A stretch of 34,763 nucleotides of DNA. Origin: Micromonospora thermarum (GTDB lineage Bacteria; Actinomycetota; Actinomycetes; Mycobacteriales; Micromonosporaceae). A model generated the notes under the pieces. It ran no database searches and was not told where the DNA came from. It worked only from the letters and a program-made list of their open reading frames with translations. Below are positions 1 to 7,964 of this stretch, in pieces. How positions within the stretch are numbered: the stretch's first letter is position 1; each line of letters starts with the position of its first letter. The DNA lies in NCBI RefSeq assembly GCF_012034245.1, contig NZ_JAATEO010000044.1:1-34763 (forward strand), in the 5' to 3' direction. A program made the translations under genes and the position numbers.

Positions 1-66
1 TAGAAGTGCGCGCCGAGGAGAGGGCCAGGTGTAGGCCTTCAGAGGCGGTCCCCGCGCGCACAATGA

Positions 67-105
67 CCGCTGGCCGGGTCCGGGGTCCGGGGTCCTGGCC
101 AGCGG
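67..105 (-). terminator. Hairpin terminator after the C39-like peptidase gene
   Basis: A 9-bp perfect inverted repeat, CCGCTGGCC (67-75) and GGCCAGCGG (97-105), encloses a 21-base G/C-rich loop. It lies 20 bases beyond the stop codon of the minus-strand peptidase gene, so it is best read as that gene's terminator. There is no clear T-run, which is common in high-GC actinobacteria. Confidence 0.55.
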
Positions 106-124
106 CCGTGTCCGCGATCCGGCG

Positions 125-775
125 TCAGCTTGAGTAGCCGCGCTCCGCGATCCAGTCGGCGAGCTTCTCGTCCTCCATCCAGTAGTGCTTCTTCGGGTCG
201 TACGGGTCGGCGACCTTCATCTCCTCACCACCGTCGCGGTACCCGACCACGCTCACGTAGTGCCCATCCGGAAACGGATGCCGGTCACCATCGGTGTCGA
301 GACCCGTGCCGATGGTGTTAGCCACCACGCCACGCTTGGCGTTGACCGCCTCCACCACGTCGGCCCGCAGCTTGTCGACGTGCTCGGGCTGCGCCGTGGC
401 GCCCTTGATCTCGGTTGTCTCGTAACCGCCACCGGTCACCTCGTTCAGCACCCGCGTGGTGTCGTTGACCGACTTGGTGCCGTCCACGGTGGTACCGAGC
501 TTCTGGGCGATCTCCTTCTGGCTCGGGTCCTTGCCCTGAGTGGAAACGGCGATGCTGGTCGCTGCCGGGGCACAGTAGTAGCCGTTCGGCTGCCTCTCGT
601 AGTCATGCTCGAGCACCCGCTTGCCCTCGCCTGACGGCTCGGGTGGCGGCACCGCGACCACAGTCCTGCTCTCGATTGGGGCAGCCTGGACGGCGATCGC
701 CGGGCCGGCGACACCACCAGCGCCGACCATCAGGCCGGCGACGGACACCAGACTTCTGCGGACAATCGAGTTCAT
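125..775 (-). CDS. Secreted C39-like cysteine peptidase domain protein
   Basis: This 216-residue protein starts with a signal peptide: RR at 6-7, a hydrophobic stretch around 9-30 and a likely cut near AQA/AAP at 30-33. The mature part looks like the C39-like (Peptidase_C39_2) papain-type fold. Cys68 sits in YYCAP, the usual nucleophile context, His172 in DGHYVSVVGY, and Asp190 in KVADPYD, together forming a plausible Cys-His-Asp triad. It probably acts outside the cell or at the wall; the substrate is unknown. The start at 775 was chosen over a longer reading frame because GGGAG lies 7 bases upstream and the signal peptide begins there. Upstream residues in frame have no protein character. 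Confidence 0.8.
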   Translation of the reverse strand: MNSIVRRSLVSVAGLMVGAGGVAGPAIAVQAAPIESRTVVAVPPPEPSGEGKRVLEHDYERQPNGYYCAPAATSIAVSTQGKDPSQKEIAQKLGTTVDGTKSVNDTTRVLNEVTGGGYETTEIKGATAQPEHVDKLRADVVEAVNAKRGVVANTIGTGLDTDGDRHPFPDGHYVSVVGYRDGGEEMKVADPYDPKKHYWMEDEKLADWIAERGYSS

Positions 776-1198
776 CGTGAAGCTCCCATCGGGGTTGGCA
801 CCTCCATCCGAACTGGAGGCGCACGCACCACGGGGAAGAGAGCAACGCCCGCGGTACGCCGTTGGTATGCCTCGGACACTCCCGGCTCCCGGATTCTCGA
901 CCGGACTACCGGGCTCTCGGCCAACGGTTACCCGACCAAGGTCCGTGAAAACACTACGAACCCCCATGGATAGTGGGAGAATGGCGGCCGTCTGAAGTTG
1001 ATCATGCAAGCCGGCATCAATCGCCGAGAGTGAGCGATTTCAGCGGATAAGCGACCGCCTACCGGCGACCCTGCACCCGGCGATCGGGGCGCTGATGCCC
1101 GCGTCCGCTCACTTCGCCGCGGGCACCCGGTTGGGGCATCGTTTGTCATGACGCCCCAACCGCTGGCGGGGAGGCGCCGGCGGACGGTCGGTGGCGGA
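776..1198. other. Intergenic region without a recognisable gene
   Basis: This stretch separates the two minus-strand peptidase genes and must hold the promoter of the C39-like gene. I found no convincing -35/-10 pair, repeat or RNA gene in it. Open frames crossing it are extensions or shadows of the neighbours. Confidence 0.5.
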
Positions 1199-2272
1199 TC
1201 AGATCCGGCGGGCCGTGAGCCACCGGTCCGGCCAGTAGCCGGTTCCGTCCAGGATGGGTACGCCGGAGAGGTCGCCCATCGTCGGACCGTCTGTCTGTGA
1301 CCGGCTGGAGATGAACCGGTGATGCCCGCCGTCATCGAGGCCAAGATAGATGCCCGAGTGGTCGATCTGGCGGTTGGGTACCGGCTGGGCGTTGAGGAAC
1401 ACCAGGTCACCGGGGAGTAGCCGGTCGATTCCCCGGGGCCGCTGACCGGTGTTGGGCATCAACTGGACGCCCGGGCCGAACTCGGCCATCGCGTACGCTC
1501 GGCGCGGAAGGCCCTCACCTGGTGTGTTCGTGCCGCGCAGCGGATACCCGAGCCGGTGACCGTAGACCATTCGCAGGAAGCCGGAGCAGTCCAGGGCCAG
1601 TTTGCGCTGCGGCTCGGGCATTTCGCTCTTGCCGTCCGGGAAGGTCCACGGCACCTGCATGTAGTCGTAGAAGTCGGAGCGCTCCTGCCGGCCGTCCGGA
1701 TCCGCAGGGTCCGGCGGCCCGAACGAGGCGTCGCCCGAATACTGCCGTCCTTGGTTGTCCTTCTTCGCTGGCGCTCCGTCAACGTACTCGAAGGCGGTCG
1801 CCAACACGTCCGGCGAGCGGTCCTTGCGCGCCGCAGCGAGCCAGTCGACAAACCACTGCTCCTGTTCCGCGCCAGCACGCCACTCCTGCGGCGCGAGCCG
1901 AACCCACACATTGCTCTCAACCTTCGCAGCCGTGAGGCTTGGTTCCTCGAATGTTCGGGTCGGGCCGTAAATCTGCACCGTCCGCGCGCCGTCGGTCATG
2001 ACCGCGACGGGCTCCCCAGAGGAGTCGATGATCTCCGTACGATCTGGGTCCTTGGACCGCTGGTAGGTGTAGCCCGAAGCACCAAGCGGGCCTCCGCCCC
2101 CCTGCGCCCCGCCGAGGGTCAGCACCGGTTGGTCCGTCGGCGAGGGTCGCGCCACGACATAGATGATCGCGCTCGCAGCGAGCAGTACGACGAAAAACGC
2201 GATGGTGAACAGCAGGTTCGGTCTGCGGAGGTAGGTCGGGAGGTAGGTCGGGAGGTAGCGCGGGTACCTCAT
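1199..2272 (-). CDS. Membrane-anchored NlpC/P60-family peptidase
   Basis: This is a 357-residue protein with a short basic N-terminus, one membrane segment at about 20-40, a variable linker region to about 220 and a C-terminal NlpC/P60 domain. The catalytic Cys is C229 in LDCSGF, the His is H305 in IDHSGIYLG, and H317/H318 in GGHHRF is a candidate third polar residue. Family members cleave peptide stems of cell-wall peptidoglycan or related amide bonds, so a wall-facing role is likely. The start at 2272 has a strong AAGGAGAAG ribosome site about 6 bases upstream; longer frames lack one. An oddity is the tandem YLPT repeat at residues 6-14, encoded by a 12-base repeat directly before the membrane segment. 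Confidence 0.85.
   Translation of the reverse strand: MRYPRYLPTYLPTYLRRPNLLFTIAFFVVLLAASAIIYVVARPSPTDQPVLTLGGAQGGGGPLGASGYTYQRSKDPDRTEIIDSSGEPVAVMTDGARTVQIYGPTRTFEEPSLTAAKVESNVWVRLAPQEWRAGAEQEQWFVDWLAAARKDRSPDVLATAFEYVDGAPAKKDNQGRQYSGDASFGPPDPADPDGRQERSDFYDYMQVPWTFPDGKSEMPEPQRKLALDCSGFLRMVYGHRLGYPLRGTNTPGEGLPRRAYAMAEFGPGVQLMPNTGQRPRGIDRLLPGDLVFLNAQPVPNRQIDHSGIYLGLDDGGHHRFISSRSQTDGPTMGDLSGVPILDGTGYWPDRWLTARRI
2226..2256 (-). repeat. Tandem 12-bp repeat encoding YLPT units
   Basis: Two copies of a 12-base unit, GGAGGTAGGTCG on the plus strand, followed by a partial third, encode repeated Tyr-Leu-Pro-Thr just before the membrane segment of the NlpC/P60 protein. The unit number could vary by slippage without breaking the frame. 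Confidence 0.6.
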
Positions 2273-2763
2273 TCCGCTTCTCCTTCCTCGGTCCCGGCAA
2301 ATAGGTCCGGTCACCGAGCACGAGCCCGGCGACGACGCCGTAGGCAACACCGAATGTGATTGCGGCCAACTCCTCCGGATGAGGAACCCGCCGCGGAGAT
2401 GAAACCGAGCCCTGTGACAGACCTTCCGCCACACCCGCAGGTGCATGGGGCGGTACTACTCGATCATCGGACTCGGCCGGGTGAGGAAGCGTCACCCCGT
2501 CGAGATGAACCCGAGCCTGCCGCAGACCACCCGCCGACTTGTCTCCCGGTACCGCCTGCCAGCGCCGGGCTCCTGCTGTTGCTCCCGGCCAGGAGCCTGT
2601 CGGTGCTCTCGGGCCGGCATTGGCCTGCGCGGTGCCTGGAGGACAACTGCCCCAGGACAGCTGAGACCTGCCGCCCGCGGCGGGTGACAGCCCGAGCGGC
2701 GGGACGAACGATCGCTTGTTAAGAGGTCAAGCACCGACGGCAATGTGTGATAATTCGTACATA
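2273..2763. other. Intergenic region, no gene recognised
   Basis: The DNA between the divergent NlpC/P60 gene and the lpqS-like gene contains open frames on both strands, but all have shadow-like, Arg/Pro-rich composition and lack a ribosome site. It must contain the promoter of the peptidase gene, which I could not pinpoint. An AT-richer patch at about 2745-2775 leads into the candidate promoter of the lpqS-like gene. Confidence 0.45.
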
Positions 2764-2793
2764 CTGGCATAAACCGGCCGATAGGGATAGGGT
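2764..2793 (+). promoter_or_regulatory. Candidate promoter of the lpqS-cysK2-MFS operon
   Basis: CTGGCA (2764-2769, 4/6 to TTGACA) and TAGGGT (2788-2793, a TAnnnT-type -10) are separated by 18 bases and lie 44 bases before the first start codon. In mycobacteria this operon is controlled by the copper sensor RicR, whose operator overlaps the promoter. I see no clean palindrome here, only a TACCC at 2821-2825 and GGGT at 2790-2793 in opposite sense. Confidence 0.35.
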
Positions 2794-2837
2794 CGCCTCG
2801 TCCAAGCGAGCCGGATCGCCTACCCGGAAAGTTAGCC

Positions 2838-3251
2838 ATGCCTCGACTGATCGTGCGAGTCGCGCTGGCGGTGCTGCTGCTGTTGTGCGCCGCCGCGGTC
2901 CACGGATCGCACAGACACGACGCACCGCCGCTTCCCGAGTCGACGACCCTCGCACACCCCGCCGAGGTCGACGAAGACACCCCTACTACTACCGCGGGAC
3001 GCCACCAGACGGTTGCTCTGCGGTCGGTCGTTGCATCCGACCACGCCGGGGTCAGTGAGGCATCCCATCAGGACGGCTGCGTTATGGCCTCCACCGCGGC
3101 GACGTCCACCTCGCGGGGAGCCGATCCGGCCGGTTGCGTGAGCCCGCCCGCCAGCGACGCCGGCCAGCAGGTTGCGGTGGGCGGCGGTCTGCTGGTGGCG
3201 AGGTCTGGTGGGCGAGGGTTGCTGCTGCTGCGGTGTGTGAGCCGGACGTGA
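2838..3251 (+). CDS. lpqS: LpqS-like small exported His/Cys protein
   Basis: This 137-residue protein has a basic hydrophobic N-terminus (5-20, ending LLLLCAAA), then an HGSHRHD cluster, Cys81 and Cys99, and a tail ending LLLRCVSRT. The layout (export signal, early His cluster, low-complexity centre, short Leu/Cys/Arg tail) and its position before cysK2 and an MFS gene match M. tuberculosis lpqS, a copper-induced putative lipoprotein. Sequence similarity overall is weak, so the call leans on gene order. The lipobox is imperfect: Cys17 is preceded by LLL rather than a standard [LVI][AST][GA]. His and Cys residues suggest metal binding at the cell surface (inference). A weak GGAAAG lies upstream of the start. 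Confidence 0.55.
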   Translation: MPRLIVRVALAVLLLLCAAAVHGSHRHDAPPLPESTTLAHPAEVDEDTPTTTAGRHQTVALRSVVASDHAGVSEASHQDGCVMASTAATSTSRGADPAGCVSPPASDAGQQVAVGGGLLVARSGGRGLLLLRCVSRT

Positions 3252-3448
3252 GCTGCTCGCGCGTCGATGCGTCGGCGCTTGGGCGCTACCTGCCAAGGGG
3301 CTGAACCACCCGGCGGCCGGATAGGCGTGGCCAAGCGGAGGCCGGCGACGTCGACGCGTGCCAGCACCGTCCAGCCGGCTGACCCGACACGCCTCGCCGT
3401 CACATGCGCGAGGTCGGGCAGCACCACAGCCTAGGAAGGCACCTTGCC

Positions 3449-4576
3449 ATGAGGAACTTGACCTTTGCACGTCCCCCTCACCTCCCCTCCCCTAGCCAAC
3501 TGATTTCCAGCTCGACCTGCCATGGCCTCGACCAACTCGTGGGCAACACCCCCGTGCTCTGGACCCCGGACACCTGCTGGGGCTCACCGCGCGGCTTCTG
3601 GGCCAAGCTTGAAGGACACAACCCGGGTGGCATCAAGGATCGACCCGGTCTGCACCTGGTCCATCGCGCCCGGGAGCGCGGCGAGCTGGCGCCGGGCGCG
3701 CCGATCATCGAGTCGACCTCCGGAACGCTGGGCCTGGGCCTGGCGTTGGCCGGCTTGGTGCACGGCCATCCGGTCACCCTGGTCACCGACCCCGGCATGG
3801 AACCGCTGATGCGGCACCTACTCAGCGCCTACGGCGCTCGCATTGACGTCGTCGGGCAACCCCACCCGACGGGCGGGTGGCAGCAGGCCCGCCGCGACCG
3901 TGTCGCCGCGCTGCTCGCCGAGCACCCCGGCGGGTTCTGCCCGGACCAGTACAACAACCCGGACAATGTCGACGCCTACCAGCAGTTGGCCCTAGAACTA
4001 GCCGCCCAACTAGGTCGCATCGACGTGCTGGTATGCAGCGTCGGCACCGGCGGGCACAGCGCGGGCGTCTCCCGCGTGCTGCGCGAGTTCTTCCCGCACC
4101 TGCGGCTGGTCGGCGTGGACACGGTTGGCTCGACCATCTTCGGCCAACCGGCCCGCTCGCGGCTGATGCGCGGGCTGGGCAGCAGCATCTACCCCCGCAA
4201 CGTCGACTACCCCGCATTCAACGAGGTGCACTGGGTCGCGCCCGCCGAGGCAGTCTGGACCTGTCGCCGGCTGGCCGCCGGCCGCTACGTCAGCGGCGGT
4301 TGGAGCGTCGGGGCGGTCGCCCTGGTCTCCTCCTGGCTGGCCCGCACCCTCCCTGACGACACCCGCATCGCGGCGATCTTCCCCGACGGGCCGCAACGCT
4401 ATGCCGAAACCATCTACAACGACGCCTACTGCATCCAGCATCAACTGCTCGACCGGCCACCCGCCCCCGAGCCGGACGAGATCGACCATCCCCGGCACCG
4501 CGAAGTAACCCGCTGGACCCGCTGCACCCACATCATCGACCCGACCGTCGAGCCGATCTCGGAGGCCGTCCCGTGA
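3449..4576 (+). CDS. cysK2: CysK2-type PLP-dependent cysteine synthase-like enzyme
   Basis: A 375-residue fold-type II PLP enzyme of the cysteine synthase family. The PLP lysine is K63 in GGIKDRPG, the phosphate-binding glycine loop is GTGGHSAG at 199-206, and the substrate loop is STSGTLG at 89-95. The LVGNTP motif near 30-35 is typical of CysK/CysM. Its length, the WQQARRDRVAALLAEHP segment and the partner MFS gene point to CysK2 of M. tuberculosis, reported to make S-sulfocysteine from O-phosphoserine and thiosulfate. The usual Asn of SGN[TL]G is Thr93 here, which I believe is shared with CysK2-like proteins. The start at 3449 has AGGAAGG 9 bases upstream; an earlier in-frame start lacks one. 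The stop overlaps the next start by 4 bases, indicating translational coupling. Confidence 0.82.
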   Translation: MRNLTFARPPHLPSPSQLISSSTCHGLDQLVGNTPVLWTPDTCWGSPRGFWAKLEGHNPGGIKDRPGLHLVHRARERGELAPGAPIIESTSGTLGLGLALAGLVHGHPVTLVTDPGMEPLMRHLLSAYGARIDVVGQPHPTGGWQQARRDRVAALLAEHPGGFCPDQYNNPDNVDAYQQLALELAAQLGRIDVLVCSVGTGGHSAGVSRVLREFFPHLRLVGVDTVGSTIFGQPARSRLMRGLGSSIYPRNVDYPAFNEVHWVAPAEAVWTCRRLAAGRYVSGGWSVGAVALVSSWLARTLPDDTRIAAIFPDGPQRYAETIYNDAYCIQHQLLDRPPAPEPDEIDHPRHREVTRWTRCTHIIDPTVEPISEAVP

Positions 4577-5874
4577 CCCGCACCCTGGCCCAGGTCCGGT
4601 CCTTCAACCGGCCCATCCAACTCCTGCTTGTCAACCAACTGACCATCAACGTCGGCTTCTACATGCTCATGCCGTATCTGGCCGGCTACCTGTCCGGGGA
4701 CCTGGCCATGGCCGCCTGGACGGTCGGGCTGATCCTCGGCGTGCGCAACCTCAGCCAGCAGGGCATGTTCCTCATCGGCGGCAGTCTCGCAGACCGGATC
4801 GGTTACAAACCCATGATCCTGGCCGGGCTCGGCCTGCGCGTAGTCGGCTTCGGCCTGCTCGGGCTGGTGGAATCCCTGCCCGCTCTCATCGCCGCCTCCG
4901 CCCTGACCGGGTTGGCCGGCGCGCTGTTCAACCCGGCCGTTCGCGCCTACCTGGCCGCCGAGGCCGGCGAGCGCAAGGTCGACGCCTTCGCCGTGTTCAA
5001 CGTCTTCTACCAGACCGGCATCCTCATCGGCCCGCTCATCGGCCTGGCCCTGCTCGGCTTCGCCTTCCGCTGGGTCTGCCTCGTCGCCGCCACGCTCTTC
5101 CTCCTCCTGCTGATCCTGCAGGCCCGGGCGCTGCCCGCCCGCCACGGCGCCGGCGACAAACCGGCGCAGAGCATGCTGGCCGACTGGCGTCAGGTGCTGG
5201 CCCACCGCCCTTTCCTGCTGTTCTCCCTGGCCATGATCGGCTCCTACGTGCTGACCTTCCAGGTCTACCTCGGCCTACCGATCGAGGTGCGGCGCACCAC
5301 CGGCGGCGAAACTGGCGTAGCAGCCCTGTTCGCCGTGTCCGGCGTGCTGACCGTCCTCGGGCAGGTCCGGCTCACCGCCTGGATCAAGACCCGCTGGACC
5401 CCCGAGCAGGCCATCACCCGTGGACTGCTTGTCATGGGTACGGCGTTCCTACCCCTGACCCTGACCGCCGGCACCGCCCCGGCCACCACGGTAAATGGCT
5501 GGACTGGCTACGCAGCCGCCCTCGCGCCCGTCCTAACCAGCACAGTGCTACTCACCCTCGCCACCATGATCGTCTATCCGTTCGAGATGGCCACGATCGT
5601 CACCCTCGCCGGCGACCGCATGGTCGGCACCTACTACGGCCTGTACAACACCCTGTCCGGCCTCGGCATCGCCGCCGGCAACCTGCTCACCGGTGCCGCG
5701 CTCGACGCCGGCCACAACCTGCACGTTCCGGCCCTACCGTGGATCGCCCTAACCCTGACCGGCGCAAGTTGCGCGGCCGCCATCAGCTTGCTGAGCCGCA
5801 ATGGCTCCCTACACAGACCCCAGCAAGCCGCCAAGCCGCCGCCCAGACCCTCCACCCCAGCCCGCAGTGGCTAA
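4573..5874 (+). CDS. MFS transporter coupled to cysK2
   Basis: A 433-residue major facilitator with about 12 hydrophobic segments. The MFS loop 2-3 signature is visible as GGSLADRIGYKP around residues 64-75, followed by GLGLRVVGFGLLG. It starts with GTG overlapping the cysK2 stop (GTGA), with GGAGG about 8 bases upstream, so the two are translated together. The same pairing exists in mycobacteria (cysK2 with Rv0849, an MFS protein of the copper-responsive RicR regulon). By position it may export a thiol, a sulfocysteine-related product or a metal complex; the substrate cannot be read from sequence. The last 30 residues are a hydrophilic Pro/Arg tail that may be variable. Confidence 0.85.
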   Translation: MTRTLAQVRSFNRPIQLLLVNQLTINVGFYMLMPYLAGYLSGDLAMAAWTVGLILGVRNLSQQGMFLIGGSLADRIGYKPMILAGLGLRVVGFGLLGLVESLPALIAASALTGLAGALFNPAVRAYLAAEAGERKVDAFAVFNVFYQTGILIGPLIGLALLGFAFRWVCLVAATLFLLLLILQARALPARHGAGDKPAQSMLADWRQVLAHRPFLLFSLAMIGSYVLTFQVYLGLPIEVRRTTGGETGVAALFAVSGVLTVLGQVRLTAWIKTRWTPEQAITRGLLVMGTAFLPLTLTAGTAPATTVNGWTGYAAALAPVLTSTVLLTLATMIVYPFEMATIVTLAGDRMVGTYYGLYNTLSGLGIAAGNLLTGAALDAGHNLHVPALPWIALTLTGASCAAAISLLSRNGSLHRPQQAAKPPPRPSTPARSG

Positions 5875-6180
5875 CCGGTCGCGCCCACTCGTCTCACAGC
5901 CCCGGTCAACATTCAGCGGACCATCGCGATCACCGTACTGTGCCGGCACGGCGTGCCTCACCGTGGCGCTGTCGAGCAGCGTCGAAAGAGCCCCTCTGCT
6001 GCGGTGACCAGCGCTGCCAGCCCGCGGGCTTCTCGCTCCGTGCGACAAGTACCACTGTGATGCGGTACCGCCCAGCGCGGTTGGCTACGAACGCCTGCAG
6101 CATGTCGTCATCATCCCTCAGCCGTAGGCGGAGGGCGCCGCCGCCGGACGGGTGCCGTCTCAAGCCGCAGCGCTCGGCTG
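5875..6180. other. Intergenic region before the IS element
   Basis: Nothing recognisable. A 77-codon minus-strand frame at 5930-6163 contains a fairly natural stretch (MLQAFVANRAGRYRITVVLVAR), but it lacks a ribosome site and resembles no family I know. It could be a fragment left by the insertion. Confidence 0.4.
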
Positions 6181-6220
6181 AGACTGTGTCTCATTTGGGG
6201 GCTGACATCGGTCCGGGTGT

Positions 6221-7053
6221 GATGTTGAATCTGCCGGTGTCCGATGTGGAGCGCTGGTGTCCTGATGCTCTATGGGAGCTTGCTGCGCCGTTGATCCCGC
6301 CGGCGCTGGTGCGGCCGCAGGGTGGCGACCGGCGGCGGGTGGATGACCGGGCGGTGCTGGCGGCGATCTGCTATCTGACCCAGGCCGGGTGCTTGTGGTG
6401 GAAGCTGCCCGAGGCGATGTTCGGCGTCACCCGCGCCACAGCCCACCGCCGCTTCACCGAGTGGACGAAGGCGGGGCTGTGGCCGGCGCCGCATCTGGCG
6501 ATGTTGCAGCGGCTGCAGGCGGCCTGGGAACTGGACTGGTCCCGGGCGGTGATCGACTCAATCCAGGTCCGGGCGGAAAAGGGGGGCGATCTGACCGGGC
6601 CGAGCCCCGGTCGACCGCGGCAAACCCGGCAGCAAGATCCATGCCATGTCCGAGCGCGGCGGCCTGCCGCTGGTCACGGCCGTCTCCGCAGCGAACACCC
6701 CGGACGCGGCAATGCTGCTGCCGCTGCTGGACGGCATGCCCGCGGTCTCGGGCCGGCGTGGCCGACCCCGCCGCCGGCCCGACAAGCTCCACGCGGACAA
6801 GGCCTACGACCACAGGTCGCTGCGTGCGCAGATCCGCCGACGCGGCATCACCCTACGGATCGCCCGCAAGAAGGTCGAGTCCTCACAACGCCTCGGCCGG
6901 CACCGCTGGGTCATCGAGCGGACCATGTCATGGCTGATGCGCTACCGACGTCTGGTGCGTCGCTACGACCGCTACGCCACCCACTTCGCCGCGTTCGTCA
7001 GCATCGCCTGCGCCCTCGTTTGCTACCGCAAACTCGCCAAACAACCCAAATAA
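6221..7053 (+). CDS. IS5-family transposase, two frames joined by +1 shift
   Basis: The N-terminal part runs in one frame from ATG 6224 (or an upstream codon) through WCPDALWELAAPLIPP and GGDLTGPSP. The C-terminal part runs in the +1 frame: VDRGKPGSKIH, HADKAYD, and the ending RHRWVIERTMSWLMRYRRL. DDE residues are D in AVIDSIQ, D in HADKAYD and E in VIERTMSW. The downstream frame has a TGA at 6592-6594, so the crossover must lie between 6595 and 6645. Reading CCC (6606-6608), skipping G6609 and resuming at GTC gives the family-typical GPSPVDRGKPGSK. This may be programmed frameshifting or an inactivating 1-bp change. The first coding base is approximate. Confidence 0.75.
6603..6612 (+). other. 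Candidate +1 frameshift site CCC-G
   Basis: AGC CCC G GTC is the only place in the permitted interval where the two transposase frames join to give the family consensus without losing or gaining residues. A P-site tRNA-Pro on CCC can re-pair with CCG, the known mechanism of +1 slippage at CCC-N. Whether the shift actually happens is inferred. Confidence 0.45.
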
Positions 7054-7077
7054 GACCTCGGGTATGCGTTCTCCTCC

Positions 7078-7869
7078 TCAGCCGGCGGCGATGGCGAGAT
7101 CGGGTTGGAGCGCGGGACCGAGCAGCAGTCCGCCGTCGAGTACGAACTCCGAGCCGGTGGCGAACGCCGCGTCAGCGGAGGTGACGAAGAGCAGGAGTTT
7201 GGTGATCTCTTCGGGTTCGGCGAGCCGTGGGATGGCAAAGACGTCGGGTGAGTAGGACTCGATGATCGCGGGTTGGCCAGCCACCGTGGGCTCGTTGATC
7301 AGCGGTGTGGAGACGACGCCGGGGTGGATCGAGTTGACCCGGATGTTGTCGCGGCCCAGCTCCAGCGCGGCGCTCTTGGTAAGCCCGCGCACCGCCCACT
7401 TGCTGGCCACGTACGGGGCGTAGAACGGGGTGCCGCCGTGGGCCATGGTGGAGGCGATGTTGACGATCACCCCGCCGCCACCGTGTCGCATCGACGGCGC
7501 GACGGCCCTGATGCCGAGGAACTGGCCGGTGATGTTGACCGCGAACACCCGCTCCCACGTGCGGCGCTCCGTGTGCTCGATGAGGGCGGCGGGGTGCTGG
7601 ATCCCGGCGTTGTTGACCAGGATCGAGATCGGACCGAAGCGGGTTTCGGTCGCATCGACCGCGGCAGCCCAGTCGTCCTCGTCGGTGACGTCCAGGTGGA
7701 CGAACAGGGCCCGGTCGCCGAGCTCCGACGCCAGGTCGCGACCGAGGTCGTCGGCGACGCCTGCGATGACGACGTTGGCGCCATGGCGGTGGTAGGCACG
7801 GACATGGCTGGAACCCATCCCGCCGGTACCGCCGGTGACGAGCACGGTCTGGTTGTCGAAGCGTCCCAT
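7078..7869 (-). CDS. Short-chain dehydrogenase/reductase (SDR)
   Basis: A 263-residue classical SDR that oxidises or reduces an unknown alcohol/ketone with NAD(P). The cofactor loop is TGGTGGMG at 12-19, Asp60 is in HLDVTD, NNAG is at 86-89, the catalytic Ser is S140 in IVNIAS, and Tyr153/Lys157 lie in YVASK. The C-terminus ends in the usual DGG followed by a short tail. The start at 7869 has AAGGGACG upstream. It is divergent from a TetR gene across 120 bases containing two operator copies, so it is very likely the direct target of that repressor. An IS5 element ends 22 bases beyond its stop. Confidence 0.9.
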   Translation of the reverse strand: MGRFDNQTVLVTGGTGGMGSSHVRAYHRHGANVVIAGVADDLGRDLASELGDRALFVHLDVTDEDDWAAAVDATETRFGPISILVNNAGIQHPAALIEHTERRTWERVFAVNITGQFLGIRAVAPSMRHGGGGVIVNIASTMAHGGTPFYAPYVASKWAVRGLTKSAALELGRDNIRVNSIHPGVVSTPLINEPTVAGQPAIIESYSPDVFAIPRLAEPEEITKLLLFVTSADAAFATGSEFVLDGGLLLGPALQPDLAIAAG

Positions 7870-7894
7870 GACGCGTCCCTTCGCGAAGACAGAG

Positions 7895-7918
7895 GTGAGT
7901 CGAGTGACTCGCCTCGCA
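7895..7918. promoter_or_regulatory. TetR operator copy 1
   Basis: A perfect dyad GAGTC-N4-GACTC (7897-7901 and 7906-7910) lies in a 24-base block repeated at 7941-7964 with 21 of 24 bases identical, including the trailing CTCGCCTCGCA. This copy lies at the predicted transcription start of the SDR gene, just downstream of its -10. Confidence 0.65.
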
Positions 7919-7919
7919 A

Positions 7920-7949
7920 ACAGTAGGAGTTCCGGCGGTTGCGAGTCAA
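7920..7949 (-). promoter_or_regulatory. SDR gene promoter
   Basis: On the minus strand TTGACT (7949 to 7944) and TACTGT (7925 to 7920) are 18 bases apart, a good actinobacterial housekeeping promoter. The -35 lies within operator copy 2 and the -10 touches operator copy 1, so bound repressor would cover both elements. Confidence 0.65.
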
Positions 7950-7964
7950 GTGGCTCGCCTCGCA
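7941..7964. promoter_or_regulatory. TetR operator copy 2
   Basis: This is the second copy of the 24-base block. Its dyad is GAGTC-N4-GGCTC (one mismatch relative to copy 1), flanked by GCGAG and CTCGC. It overlaps the SDR -35 and lies 26 bases before the TetR start codon, consistent with autoregulation. Confidence 0.65.

Larger units (their letters stand above)
6181..7056 (+). mobile_element. IS5-family insertion sequence (about 0.88 kb)
   Basis: The element encodes an IS5-type DDE transposase in two frames. Its left end begins AGACTGTGTCTCATTTGGGG at 6181. The inverted right end includes CCCAAATAAGAC (7045-7056), matching GTCTCATTTGGG (6188-6199) at 11 of 12 positions. The transposase stop lies inside the right inverted repeat, as is usual in compact IS5-group elements. 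The left boundary is supported independently by a second copy of the same end at 8700-8809, which stops being similar at the same base. No clear target duplication is visible. The right end is 22 bases from the SDR stop codon. Confidence 0.8.
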
